Counted from the stretch's first letter, positions 13,483 to 25,400 are shown. The stretch is DNA of 64,000 nt from Niebla homalea (GCA_019925105.1 JAHGAU010000027.1:620001-684000), one strand, 5' to 3'. A program made the numbers and translations. Notes: generated by a model not told the origin, from the sequence alone.

Positions 13483-15340
13483 AGGATGGATTCCAAGGAT
13501 GGCCCTTATTATTATGGTTCCAAGTAGCCTTGCTCCCATGCTCGGCCTACTTGCCCTATGAGGACTAGCTTCCGGGGGGTTATTGGCATATATACTTACC
13601 ATGCTTACACCACTTATTTTATAACTACCTTTATAATTATTATTTATTTATTACTTTATTCACCTTATATTAATACCTTAATATAATAATAGCTATCCGT
13701 ACTTATCTTACGACGTTATAGTAATTAAATTAATATAGACGAGAACCTTATTATAGAGGATAACGGGCTATTATTAACCGTAAGTTATTTAAGAACGGAT
13801 TAAAGAGCCTTATCGATTAATAGATCGATTAACTAACTTAATAATTAATTAATTAAGTAATTAATTAACTAAGTAATTAATTAACCAAGTAACTAATTAA
13901 CTAATTAACTTAACGACTTTAAAACTTATTTTTATAATACTTATACTTTAAAACTTAAGACTCAGATTTATTATATTCTGAAGATTTTTCCTTATATATA
14001 ACCTTAAAATTTAATTAATTAACCTAATTAACTATAAATAAAACTGCTTTTAACTCGGAGGTAAAAGGTAACGATAACGTTACTTTACTTTTATTACCAG
14101 GCAATTTACGTTAATAAATCCAGAACTTTATTATAATAAATACGCAGTTATAAAATATAAGGAGCGAATAAGAAACACTTGAATATACTATTATTCCGTA
14201 ATTAAAAAGAGTAATAAAATAATTAAAGAATATATAATTACTTAAAAATTTATTAAAGTACCGTATTTTTTACTTTTTACTCCGATAAGACAAACTATAG
14301 CCGTAATTATTATAGAAATAATATATTTAATCTGTTTAAAGCTTAAGCCAATTTACTCTTAAATAACTTATATACTTTCAAATAATTAAAGATTTAAATA
14401 ATAAATTCTTATATATAATATTTAATTATATTTATTAAACTTTAATATAAGTAAATCTTAAAGTAAGAAAAATAGGACTTTTGATAACTTTTATACTTAA
14501 TTCTTTATTATTATTATACCCTTAATTTATTCCGATTATTATAGAATTTCAGCCTTATATAAGTTCCTTACTTAAAAGCTCCGTTATTAAATTACGGACA
14601 GTATTATCCTAATATTATATGGTTAATTTATTAATTATTTACGTTAATATAATATTAACTTATATTAAGTTAAGAATATAAGTTCTTCTAGCCAGTTATA
14701 ATTACCTTAATTAACTTAAATATTCTAGGGCGACAGGGAATAACCATAAGGAAATTAATAAAAACGAGTTTAAAGCTTAAAATAATAAGTATCTAGCTTA
14801 TATTAAACTTAAAATAAAACGATATAAGTTATATCTTCAATATTTTAAGTTTAACTATAAGTTAAATAGTGAAAAAGTACTTTATAATAACTCCGGATTA
14901 CTCTTAAGTAATAAAGCGAAGAAACTTTTAAATACTTAATATTAAAATAATACTTAAAGAGCCCGTAAATAAATAAATCTACTTTAATAATATTTGATTC
15001 TTTAATAAAAAATTGTAGTAATAACCATAATAACCTTAAATTAAACCTTTCTTTAATAAAAAGTATATAACCCGGCTAGTTATCGGAGAATATATTAATC
15101 GACTTAATTCCTGACGTTTTATTCCTCGCTTTTTTTACGTTTATACCGGTATAGAACCGATTTTTTTTAAATATATTATTCACTTGGTTTTTATATAAGT
15201 CACTATAATACCTTAAGGTATCGATATTATTTCGTTATCGCTAGATTTACGGTATCTTTAGCCCCGGAAATAAATAGATAAGATAATTAACTTATAAGAG
15301 CTCGCCGTCGTTTATAGGGGGGATTAATTTATATAATAAG
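13483..15340. other. Unclassified RIP-mutated DNA with a 120-bp unmutated patch
   Basis: 13483-13600 has normal composition, with two copies of TTCCAAGGATGG. The rest is RIP-type. One stretch near 14060-14180 weakly resembles the RNase H/integrase linker of Gypsy elements ('VTLLLP' type), so this may be another Gypsy relic. I see no open reading frame or terminal repeats. Confidence 0.4.
13828..13915. repeat. AT-rich degenerate tandem repeat (TAATTAAC/TTAACTAAG units)
   Basis: About 90 bp of repeating TAATTAA, TTAACTAAG and related words, many of them palindromic. Confidence 0.6.
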
Positions 15341-15810
15341 GAAGATTGGACGACACAGTTTTGGCATTTATAATTTGATATAGAGTTACTCACAGGCAAT
15401 TCACATTGCACCCCGGGTCCTAGACGCGACTCAGACATTGGTCTTATGTCAATTCTGTTCGAACATTATACCTTCTCTGCCGATACCGTCTTTGCTGAGC
15501 CCCGATTGCTTTTTCCAAACATATTGGCCCATGTGGGTCTTTGACAGCTTGCCATCCTTCGAGTATGAACCACTTACTCAAGCAGCCTTCAACAACAGCA
15601 CCAGCGCATCCACCTTGGGCGCACCCTTCCAATCCCCTCCCCGCTCCGCCCAGCAGATTCGAACGTACCAGCGGCCTGCCCGACCCTCGGCGGAAGAAGA
15701 CAAGTGACAGACCAACCTCAGGCACCGTTCCGTAAACAAGAATTCTCTTCATTTGGAAAGTCTGTCGCTATATGGTAGACTAGACAATACCTACCACCTC
15801 AACGCATCAC
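15341..15810. other. Edge of GC-normal island; no gene assigned
   Basis: RIP signature ends near 15340. A short open frame from ATG 15530 to 15707 (+) has protein-like composition but no motif, no clear start context and overlapping frames on the other strand. I do not call it a gene. Confidence 0.4.
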
Positions 15811-18522
15811 TCACTCTTCGCACACCAGAAGACGCAACTGCTCCGAAGCTTCGATTTGCGCTGCCGCAGCCTCCATCCGCTGATGAGCCTTGTTGCGCCA
15901 TGCGTCGGCGGTCTCCTGTAATCGGAGAGAAAGCCTTCTCCTGTCCTCGATCCTGACAAGTTTCGCCTTCTGTGCCGAGCCGATGGCGGCGCGCAAGCAC
16001 TTTTCTGCCTGGGCCGAGTGTTCGCGGATTCGCTCACTTTTGATCAGGCCTGCTTGTAGGATTTGCCGGGACTGGGTAAGACTTGGCAGGGATTTCGACA
16101 CGCTGCTGTAGGGACCCAGTTCGGAAAGACTGGAGAGGAAGCGCTGAGAAATGTCAGGCAGCTGGGACCAAGATAAGCTGGAAGTCACTATCTGATTGGA
16201 GATCTGGTTCAGCAGATCCACAGCAGTTTCAGCAGAGGCGACGCGGAGCCTGCTCTTGGTGAGGCGGACTTTGTGACTTTCCAGGTCTGCTGCTTCAAAA
16301 GTCTCGTCGACATCAGGATCCTTGGACGGATCGACAACGCTCTGAATTTGAGGCTCCGTCTTCACTTGTTCGATCTGCAATTGTTCGGTAAGCAAGGCGC
16401 GGAAGATGAGGCGCCAGAGTCCCGTATCTGGAGATCTCGATGGGGCGGCGTCGACGAATGCGCAGAGTGCTGTGAAGAGGACATGGACACCACAATCATA
16501 AGAGTTATTCTGAGTGCCGAGCTCATTGTATGTCACCGAAAAGGACGTCGCATCTCCCTCGTCGAGACTGGACATGAATATTGGGAGAGCTTTCCCCAGA
16601 GCGTTTCTAAACGTACTCATTGTCGGCAATGAATTGTAGTGTGTGATGAGACGAGTCTGCCGATCGAGGATAGCTAGGGTCCAATGGTTATTATGGTGGA
16701 TCGGGGCCACCACCCTGGCAACGTTCTCTCCACAAGCTCGTAGGCAGGACGAGACTGCATCATCTGGGTAAAGCTTGAAGCAAGCGCTATCGATGACGCG
16801 AGCGCTTTCAGGACAGCAGATAGAGAGAACACGCTCGATTACAGTAGCGGACAAATACTTTCCAGGCTCGAGCGTACTGAGTGCCCCTGTAAGATCAGTC
16901 GTTGGGAGCTTGCCTTGGTGAGGGGAATCAGCAGCATTCGTCGACGAGTCAAACTCGGGCACGTCGTATCTGAATGAAGATGGACTTTCACCATTTATTT
17001 GGTTGGGCAAAAATGGGACTACGTCTCGTTTGGTGTTCGGAAAGCTTGGTGACCTTCTTCTACTGGAAGCTGGAGACCACACGATTGCACGTTAGTTGTG
17101 GAAAAGCGGGCAGAAAACCTGCACGGAGTTGGACGAAACTTACCTGGTTGTCGAGTCAGGCCCAAGTGTTGCGGTGGTGGGCAGGAGAATGTGGTGTGTT
17201 CGACATGAGAGATCCTATGCCTGAATTTTCGTCGGCATTATTGGGCGAAGAGAAATCGCCCATCATCATCATCGAGCTTTCATCGCGAGCATCAAGGCTT
17301 GGGCGCACGCCTCTACCAATCTCGATGCTTGCACTCTAATAGTCCCATTAGTGATGCAGGATTGAACCGTCGAGGGCAGATAACAAACCGTGTCGCCTTG
17401 ACCTAAAGTCTCGTCATCCATGACATCTGACCGGGTCAAGTCTTGAGCAGCAGATTCGTGTATAGTCTGACCGTCGACACCCTGTGCAACATTGCTCGGC
17501 TCATCTCTGAGCAGCCTTGTCTTGTCGTTTATGAATCCATGCCCTGCCTTGTCTGCATTTGTGCTGCTATCAACTTCTTCATGCGTCTGATGATAATGAT
17601 GATGATGATTCTCTCCTGTCGGCTGATTCGCCTTGCTGTGCTCTTCAGCATGTGACTTCTGTTGTTCAAGTTTTCTCCTCTCAGGACTTGTCGTCTCAAA
17701 AGTCTCATTGGCTTCATCAATGCGTTCAAGCCCGAGTTTGACGGGCATCGCGGTTCTCGGAGCTGGTGCATCTGGAATCGAGTCTTCGATGCCGGGGGTG
17801 TTCTCGCGTGTGCGTGTTGGATTGACGCACAGTCGCTTGCGATCATCTGAGGGTTGGCAGCTGGCAGAAAAGAGCCGATCCTCGTGGGCAACACGCTTAC
17901 GCTTGCGCCGAATCGATACATTTGGATTGTCCACGCTTTCTGTATGGCTGTCATACAGCTCCTCTGCCATGCTCACGTCCGAAGGTACCAGGTAGGGCTC
18001 CTTTGTACGATAAGGTCGATGGTCATCATGTTTCAGGCGAAGCTCGAGAGCCTCTTCCAGCGCTGCTTGTCCGTCTTCGCAGGAAGCACGCTCGGCAAAC
18101 TGCACCAGGGTTTGCATGGTCTTCTTGGGAAAGCCAGCCGCGGGGGTGAATCTGGATTGCAGCAATTCCCGCGACGACAGACCCCAAGCCTGCTGAAAAC
18201 GAGCTTCATAGCGTGAGATCCTTTTCTGCGCTTCTGTCGAGGTGTCCAGCTGCACTTGTGACTCTCCGTTGGGAAGCAAAGACTGGAAGATTTCCTTCCA
18301 CCATTGTTGGATCTCAGTCGAGTGGGCCGGGTTCTCCTCTTCATAGTGGCACAAGACATGACGGACGGTAGAGACGACCTGCCTGGCCTGGTCTTGCGCA
18401 ATTTCGCTACTCTCGGTGCAGTCGGCGATGGCTTGACGACAGCATGATAATAACTTATTCAAATCTTTTGTACGTCGTTTGAGCTGTTCTTCTAACGGAA
18501 TCGTCATTTGAGCATGGTGCAA
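15811..18522 (-). CDS. Ulp1/SENP-like (family C48) cysteine peptidase, intron-containing
   Basis: The 3' exon encodes a C48 core that removes SUMO or related modifiers in known relatives. In order: 'KYLSATVIERVLS', 'NNHWTLAILD' with the catalytic His, 'THYNSLP', then 'LGTQNNSYDCGVHVL' with the oxyanion Gln and nucleophile Cys. The acidic triad residue is Asn here (YNS instead of the usual DS). A C-terminal region rich in Ala, Glu, Arg and Lys is probably coiled coil. The 5' exon has a helical N-terminus, a basic KRKRK patch (possible nuclear signal) and a disordered His/Ser/Glu-rich stretch. A clear intron is at 17070-17143. A second candidate intron, 17221-17308 (GTGCGC...CAG), would join the exons into an 849-residue protein with His559, Asn576, Gln617 and Cys623. 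That junction is inferred; a 53-bp alternative (17336-17388) leads to a stop. Start at 18522, or five codons later. Confidence 0.72.
17070..17143 (-). other. Intron of the Ulp1-like gene
   Basis: 74 bp on the minus strand with donor GTAAGT, branch-like CTAAC about 20 bases before the end and acceptor CTCCAG. This is a textbook filamentous-fungal intron. Confidence 0.8.
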
Positions 18523-18535
18523 TTATTCTCTCCTA

Positions 18536-18568
18536 CATTTGATGGGCATTTGATGGGCATTTGATGGA
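18536..18568. repeat. Three 11-bp tandem repeats (CATTTGATGGG)
   Basis: Three head-to-tail copies just upstream of the Ulp1-like start codon; the last copy has one mismatch. Possible promoter element, function unknown. Confidence 0.75.
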
Positions 18569-18779
18569 AGGGCGCGACCGACGTTCCCAAGGTGAAATTT
18601 GGGGTAATGAAGGTGTAAGGAATATGGACACTCGCATTTGAGGTCCGAAGGGTCCGAGGACCTTTTTTTTGTTTATTTGTGTGGCAGGAGCCTTGGCGAC
18701 AAAGTGGGTCCAGGACCTCAAATTTTTATCAGCGGAATCCTTCCGTTTGCACCTTGGCAGACCGGGACCTTCTCCCCAC

Positions 18780-18880
18780 ATTTTCGCGAATACGGCGCGG
18801 GCTGTGGCTGATAAGCGGTGGATTCCGCCTTTTGCTTAATAATCACGCCACTGCTCTTGGCTAGATCAATCAATCAACAT
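18780..18880 (+). mobile_element. Short un-RIPed LINE 3' tail
   Basis: Ends with ACGCC...CTTGGCTAGATC followed by AATCAATCAAC. This matches the 3' end shared by the LINE copies (AACGCCGG...CTTAGCTAGATCC...AATCAATCAATC) before RIP. The sequence keeps CpA and TpG. Similarity fades upstream of about 18780. The stretch 18569-18779 shows nothing I recognise. Confidence 0.5.
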
Positions 18881-18883
18881 ACG

Positions 18884-18912
18884 CTACCCACAGAACCGAG
18901 TCTCCTGTCCAG
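18884..18912 (+). repeat. Left member of a ~29-bp inverted repeat pair
   Basis: CTACCCACAGAACCGAGTCT and the following 9 bases match, inverted and with few differences, 22062-22091. The pair brackets both decayed genes of this island. Confidence 0.6.
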
Positions 18913-19815
18913 TCATCTTTCTGTGGCCTCCTTGAGACTCAGGTGGTGTCCAATCAGATGGGAGACGTACAATCAGTGACAAGATCCACAATCCCAGCGT
19001 CCCTCCGTGTCTCCTACCAACCAATATGGCAGTGCTTGAATTGACGCAAGAGCTGGATGTGGTACTCCCGTGTCGTGCACGATTTGCGCAACACTTGGCA
19101 GGAGCCGTAGCGACGAATAGCAATACAGAAGCAAGGGCTGAGCGCTGCTGCTGGCTCTCCTCAATAAATGGAAGAAGTTGCAAGAGTGAGGAAGGAGTCG
19201 GCAAGACAAGTGACACACCCTGGCGCTCCATCTCCATCTCCTGTCACAATCTCCTCGATGAATTGGACGGCGTAGCCACGCTCAGGTGCTGTCGCATTGA
19301 GTGCTTTAAACCCCCGCCTCCGCCGGGCCTGGCTTTCACACAGAACAGCCCTCGGGCCAGAAATGTGGCAACCTCAAGGCTCCTATGATGGGCCGTGTCC
19401 AGACCAGTGCCAACACTTGGTCGCTCTCGAGATTGTTCGTGCGACGATTGGCGGTATCTACTGGAATGCCGATCAAGAGCACGGGGCGATCATCGGTGAT
19501 CCGAACCAGGCCATTAAGACTCCTTGAGCACAGATACTGCTGGGATACTGGACTGTTTCTGGACGATGTGCGGCTATGCTGGCATCATGGCCTTCCTGGG
19601 GATGCATGCCCCCGAAAACGGCAATCTTCCGAGCAGCAAAATATGGCATGACGATCAAGAATGCCGAGCAAGAGCTGTGTCAGACATCCTTCTCATTGAG
19701 CGATGAAATTCCAATTGATGCGCATTACGCATCACGCATGACTCGCCCATCTTCCTCCTTCGATCCCTAAGCCAGCTTCTAGAGGTTCGGAGCCAATATC
19801 GCACAGAAACGAAAC

Positions 19816-20269
19816 ATGGCCGGTGCAGACGATTGCGAAAAAGATCCATCCAAGGACACCATAGCTTCACAAGCCTCCACAAGCGACATCCCGTGACGCG
19901 AAGGTTGTCGGGTGTCAGCCTGGGTGCAGGCATGGTGGTGGTGTTGCATCAGTTACCACAGACATTTCCCCCACGGCATACACACATATTGCCATCTCTT
20001 GGTCGAAAGAGAATGTGGCCGTCATCCTGGAGGCGGATGTCGGCGACTATGGAGGACTCCATGTTGGGGAGCAATTTCGAGGGAATACCTGGACTGATCC
20101 GTTGGAAGATGGCCAGCTTTGGGTACTATGCTGTGCTCCTTGCGCCGCGCTCTGAGGGGGTGACACCTCTCGCGATCTGGAATTTCCTGCGAAAAGACAA
20201 GAAGCCAAGCGTCACGGTCGGCAAGACAGCTGACAGCGTACAGATTGCCCCCGCATTCGTTTCATATGA
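19816..20269 (+). pseudogene. Decayed gene of unknown function
   Basis: ATG at 19816 opens a hydrophilic, protein-like N-terminus (MAGADDCEKDPSKDTIAS) that stops at TGA 19894. In a shifted frame the sequence continues with 'VASVTTDISPTAYTHIAISW' and 'DGQLWVLCCAPCAAL', interrupted by TGA at 20153 and 20231, and ends at 20267-20269. Each TGA could come from CGA by one C-to-T change. I do not recognise the family. A gene remnant is more likely than chance because the composition stays coherent across the stops. 18913-19815 shows other short open stretches (for example around 19370-19525) but nothing I can assign. Confidence 0.35.
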
Positions 20270-20399
20270 TGCTATGTTTATAATGCTACGCATGCTTCCT
20301 CACCATACCATCACGATCACCGTCCCAGCTTGCTTCATCTACGTCAAGCCGACATTGAATCCATATCCACAGCCAACTCCAAACCATATCCCCCGCAGC

Positions 20400-22003
20400 T
20401 CACTCATTGCCCGAGCTTCGCTTTTCTTTTTTTCGTGGAGCGCCCATCTTTCCATTTCCTGCTGCTTCCTCGTATTTATCCGCCACCTGCCATGTGTACA
20501 TCTTTTCGTGGAGCGTACGCAACTCGATCACGCGCTCATCATGGCCACAATCGAGGATGTTTTGTGCAGACACTTCAACATTTGTGGGATCGCATTCAAT
20601 CCTCGCCAATTGAAGCTCTCAACAAGCCCGTAACGGTAATCGATCTTTGCCATCCTCCTGCACTTCGGCCCAGAGCAGATACACGTCGAGTACTTGAGGG
20701 TTGATGAGGGCCGCAAAGGTGTAGGTGCGAAAGTCCACGCCCTGGACATCGGGCTCGCCGATGAGGGGGAGGAGAGGATTTCGCGGTGCGCGCGCACGAT
20801 GGTGGCAGCTCCTCGTCGCGCCTCGAGATCGGCTTCTTCTTCTATGTTGCCTTGGTTGGTTTTACCTTGGACTAGGAAGAAAGGGTACTGCATATGGCTC
20901 ATAACCAGGAGCCAGAATTGGAGTTGCCCCGAATATCGGATACCCTTATCTTCGTTTGTAAAGAAGTCGAGATCCAGGCCGTAGCAGCGGTCGGGCTTTG
21001 CGTTTGCGTCTGCGTCGTCCTGGTTTCTTTCACCGTAGCGATTGGGCTGGGTACCCCGACTGAATTCTTGATGGATGGAATTGCGAATGCCCACGCCGAA
21101 CCAGTCTTTGCTAACGTAGTACGTAGCGCCGTTCCGAGGTTCCTCGACCTTCAACTTGCGGGACCCCCTTTACGAATAAGGCAGAGAATCATTATGTGGA
21201 GAAATGTTTCTTCGTTCTGGCCGGCATAATATTCGTACTCGCTTAACGTCTGCTTTATATCTTCGGCTTCCATCGCCAACTGGCGATCTGCCCCAACAAT
21301 CTCCTTTTGCGTTTTCGTAAAGCGAGGGGTGATCGCTGTTCCACCTCATACTGCATGGGAGCATGCCATTGCGTCGCCAGCTCTCACGGGCCATGGCGAT
21401 GTCTTTGAAGGAGGACTTGGGGGTGGGAGGTTGAGGACGGCGTAAGTGGTGGTGGTTGTTTCCCCTTGGCCCGCGGAGCCTGGAGCTTTGACGGGGGTGA
21501 CGGGGGGGCTGTTAGATAGTTGGCGCCATCAGCTGTCATCTTCGTATACCTACACTATGAGGCGTGAAATTCAGGCGTACGCAATGACTTACCTTCATGG
21601 CAGGCACTGATATTGTCTCTGCTGGTAGGGAGGCGCTCCGACGCCTTCTCTTTACTGTGATAATGGGTTGGTGACAACAAACAAGCGGGCAGCCGCACGA
21701 CTGATGTTTCACTCCGATTGCGTTTACGTTCGAGTTAAGTGGACGACGAGGAGGAGGAAGGGTGGTTTGGCGGAGCTTTCGATGGTCGAGCCAGTCGTTG
21801 ATATGAGCGTATATTATGGTGTATGTCGGCTGCGGAAGCTGTGAAAGCTCAGAGGCGAGCAGCGAGCGGCGAGCGGTCGATAAGGGAGAAAGATAATGGT
21901 GGCTTAAGGATTTGAATGTCGAGAAGGAGGAGGAGGAGAGGAAGAGAAAATGATCATAAGCGAAGTTGAAGGATTGAATGCGATGGGCGGTGAATATGTG
22001 CAA
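20400..22003 (-). pseudogene. Decayed fungal gene, possibly PD-(D/E)XK-nuclease-like
   Basis: Reading leftwards: an exon with 'INDWLDHRKLRQ' and a Pro/Arg-rich stretch, a GTAAGT donor at 21592, then a Ser/Pro/Thr-rich region from ATG 21539. Next come 'FTKTQKEIVGADRQLAMEAEDI', 'GLDLDFFTNEDKG', 'YPFFLVQGKTNQGN', 'RRGAATIVRAHREIL', 'GEPDVQGVDFRTYTFAALI' and 'SAQNILDCG'. The order and spacing resemble a large family of fungal proteins annotated as PD-(D/E)XK-nuclease-like; the (E/Q)xK step may be 'QGK'. This is inference from memory of the family. The frame is broken four times: TGA at 21346-21348 and 20619-20621 (both one C-to-T step from CGA) and apparent 1-nt losses near the C5 run at 21164-21168 and the G5 run at 20765-20769. 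It probably cannot make a full protein. Confidence 0.55.
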
Positions 22004-22061
22004 TGATGATGGGTTTTGTTGTCATTGTTTACGAGTACTTGAAGTCATATCAAAGGAAATT

Positions 22062-22091
22062 CTGGGGAAGAGACTCGGTTCTGGTGGGTAG
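22062..22091 (-). repeat. Right member of the inverted repeat pair
   Basis: Inverted match to 18884-18912 (about 25 of 29 positions). The short gap 22092-22204 holds nothing else recognisable before the Copia insertion. Confidence 0.6.
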
Positions 22092-22204
22092 AGTATTACG
22101 TCAGTCCCTCACACGCTAGTAGATTCGGGCTAGATAGTGGCTGACACTGAGGGAGCCTCCACACCCCGCTGTGGCTAAGGCGTGGCAAAGTTCTTAAGCA
22201 AAAG

Positions 22205-22481
22205 TGATGCACGGGGGTATTCCGCGGTTGTCTTGGCAGCCCCTGCATTGGAGACCCTGTCGCATAAAGGCCTACCAGACGGCCTTTTATTAACGGTATT
22301 ACAGGTGCACCGGTGCATAAGGTGCGGTAAGTATATGGTTATTAAACGGTCCTTGGGATAAATATAAATACGGTCGTTATAATAATATAATTAGATAAGC
22401 ATAATAATAAACTTAATATAAATAATTTAACTTACTTACCCTTCCCTTTATATATTATACTTAATTACGTATATTATATTA
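22205..22481 (+). repeat. 5' LTR of the Copia element
   Basis: 277 bp. The first ~155 bases are unmutated; from about 22360 on it is RIP-mutated. The primer-binding region starts at 22482 (GGTTTTAAGC, mutated). Confidence 0.9.
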
Positions 22482-25400
22482 GGTTTTAAGCTTAATTAAT
22501 AAGATAATTAATCGTAATATATTATTTAAGTAATAGTTTTATTTAAGTAATATTTATAACGTTTATATAATTATTTAAGACCGTAAAATAGCTATAACTT
22601 TAACGTTTAATAATACCTTAATAAGTAATTATAATTATAAAAATACTAAAGAAAGTAATTTAACGTAATAATATTTACTTTATTAAGCGTAATATATATC
22701 CTATATTTCCGGTAATAATAATGCTTAAAATGAAAGGATAACGCCGTCGTCGCTTAAGGTATTTATTATAAGAATTATTAAATTATTCCTAAATATTTTT
22801 AAGGAATCCCTTATAAAGCCGGCTTTATATAAGTTTCTTAAGCTTAATAATAATAACTTCCGTAAATAAAGTTAAGCTATAAAACGGTTTTTAAGAAGTT
22901 ATTTATTATAAGGTATTATAGATAACTTAACCCTATACCCTTAAGTCCCGTTTTAAGTTAAGATTTAAATTATATACGCCGACTTTATTACCGGTATACT
23001 TATAAATAACGTAATAATAATATAAAAATTATATATTTTAATGAATAAGGACGTTATACCGTTTTAAATTTATTTAACGTAAAGTAAAATCTATCTTATA
23101 AAAAATAAGGGAAAATTAATCCCTTTATTAATAAAAATCCTTATTATAAAAACTTAAAAAAATTGCGGCGTAAATAAACTCATTATATCCATAAAGAGAG
23201 TAAATAAGTAAGTAAGTTAAATTAATAAACTTATTATATTAAATAATATTTATTTAAATTTTACGATTATAAATTTATTTTAAGAAATATATAAGTTTAA
23301 TCTTACTATATACCGGCTTAAGAACAATAAGGACGTTTTTAATAATAAGAAAGTTATTTAAAGACTTAAGGTAATTAAGATTAATACGGTTAAAAAACAG
23401 ATTATTAATATTGCGATAATAAGGGTAAATAAAAAGGATATTATTAAACCCCGCCGCTTAATAAAATACTATAATTACTAGAAAATAAGCTATATAATTA
23501 AGGATTATAATAAAGAAAGTATAAAAGTAAGCGGTAAAAACGGTAAAAAAATTAATAAGAATAAAACCAAGAAAATAAAGAAATTTAAGAAATAAATAAC
23601 TTAATCTAAGTTTAAACGAGCTAAAGAGACTATAATTAAAGATAATAAAGAATTTAAAGAATTAAACTTTATTGCCGTTAATAAAAAGGAAAATAATATT
23701 AAGGAGTTAATATTTATATTTATTAATAATAACGATAACCTCGTTATTTTTTTAATAAAAAATGGAATAGCCTTAATAAGCCTTTAAAAAATTATTAAAA
23801 TAATAAAAATCTATATAATTTCGCTTTATATAAGCCCAATAATGATACCGTTATGGTGGATTTAAGTGATCCCGGTCTTTATAATAGTAATAACGAGGTA
23901 AAAGATATTACCATAATAAACGGTATAAATAATAAAGAAAACTACTTATTTAAGAATAATTTATATAATTAAATAATAAAATAAGTACGGAAAAAATATG
24001 ACTTTTTTTAAAATAATAAAAGCCTAAACCCCATAAAATCCGTAAATATTAATAACGATAACTATACTTTAATAATAATAAGGGGTAGCTTCCTTAATAA
24101 GATAAGTTAAAATATACCATTTAAGGATAAAAAAACCCCCTAAATAATAAACTCTGGTATTATAAAATATATATATACTCAGAAAAGTATATTTCGGAGT
24201 TTTAAAGAAAAAATTATAAAGGTAATAATAAAGGATAAAGGCTTCTTAAATTTACTTAGACGTAATAACGTAATAATTGAAATAAATGGTTAAAACCGTA
24301 TTATTCAAAACGTATTATAGGTTCCTTATTTAAGATTTAATTTTTTATTTATTTTAACCTTAAAGGATAGAGGTATAAATATTATTTTCGGCGGATATAA
24401 AATAAGGATTACGTAAAAGGATTAACTTATTATAATAAAATACCAGTATAAAAAGCTTTATTTATTTATATATATCCAGAAAAACGTTATATTAATAATT
24501 AATAAAAAAGACTTAGATCCCGTACTTTATAAATTATAAAATAAAAAAAATAAAAAAAACGGTAAAGTTAAACGTAATAATAATAAAATTACTTAAAGAT
24601 ATAAGAAAAGTAATAATAAGTTTTTATGACTTTTTAAAATGATTTAAATTATCTAAATATAATTAAGTTATATATTATATATAAAACGGTATTAAAGATA
24701 CCAAAAATGTTAACTTTAAAGGACTTTTTCTATAATATATATAAGAATAATAAACTTATAAAAAATATACGTAAATACCATTATATAAAAGAAATAAAAC
24801 TTAAGTTTTATCTTTTTTATAACGTTTAAAACTTTTATAATATTAAGGTACCGATCCCCGGAATAATACCCTTTAAGTATTATTTATCCGTTATTAACGA
24901 GGTTATAGGGTAATTAAGTTTTATTTTATTAATAATAAAAGCCGAAATAATTAATTAAATTCTATTTATTATTAATATATTCGATTATAAGGAAAATAAC
25001 ATTACCGTTAAATACGTTTATACCGATAATATAAAGGCATTTTAAGCCCTTAAAACGGCCGTTAAAGAACGTAATATTATTATAGAATATATTATATATT
25101 ATATACCTGAATAAAACAGCGTGGCCGAACGGTTTAACTAAATAATTATAACGATAATCCGGTATATAATATATTATATTAAATTACTAAATAATTTTTA
25201 AGTTTTTATAATTATATATATTAATTAATTAAGATAAAAGCTTTTATTTATAGAGGGAATAAGCCTTTTTAAAAGGTAAATAAAGGTAAAACCTCTTATT
25301 AAAGATAAAAGAACGTTTAAGATATTATATAAAGTAAATATATTTAAAAAAATAAAACGATTAAAATTAAACGAAATCGCTATTAATAGTATTTACTTAA

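Noticed and set aside
15444..15752. 102-codon minus-strand frame at the island edge
   Set aside because: Overlaps other open frames of the same GC-rich stretch, has no motif and reads partly as complement of low-complexity codons.
17336..17388. 53-bp GTTTGT...TTAG intron in the Ulp1-like gene
   Set aside because: Good splice signals, but the resulting frame meets a TGA before the secure GTAAGT intron; the 88-bp alternative keeps an open 849-residue frame.
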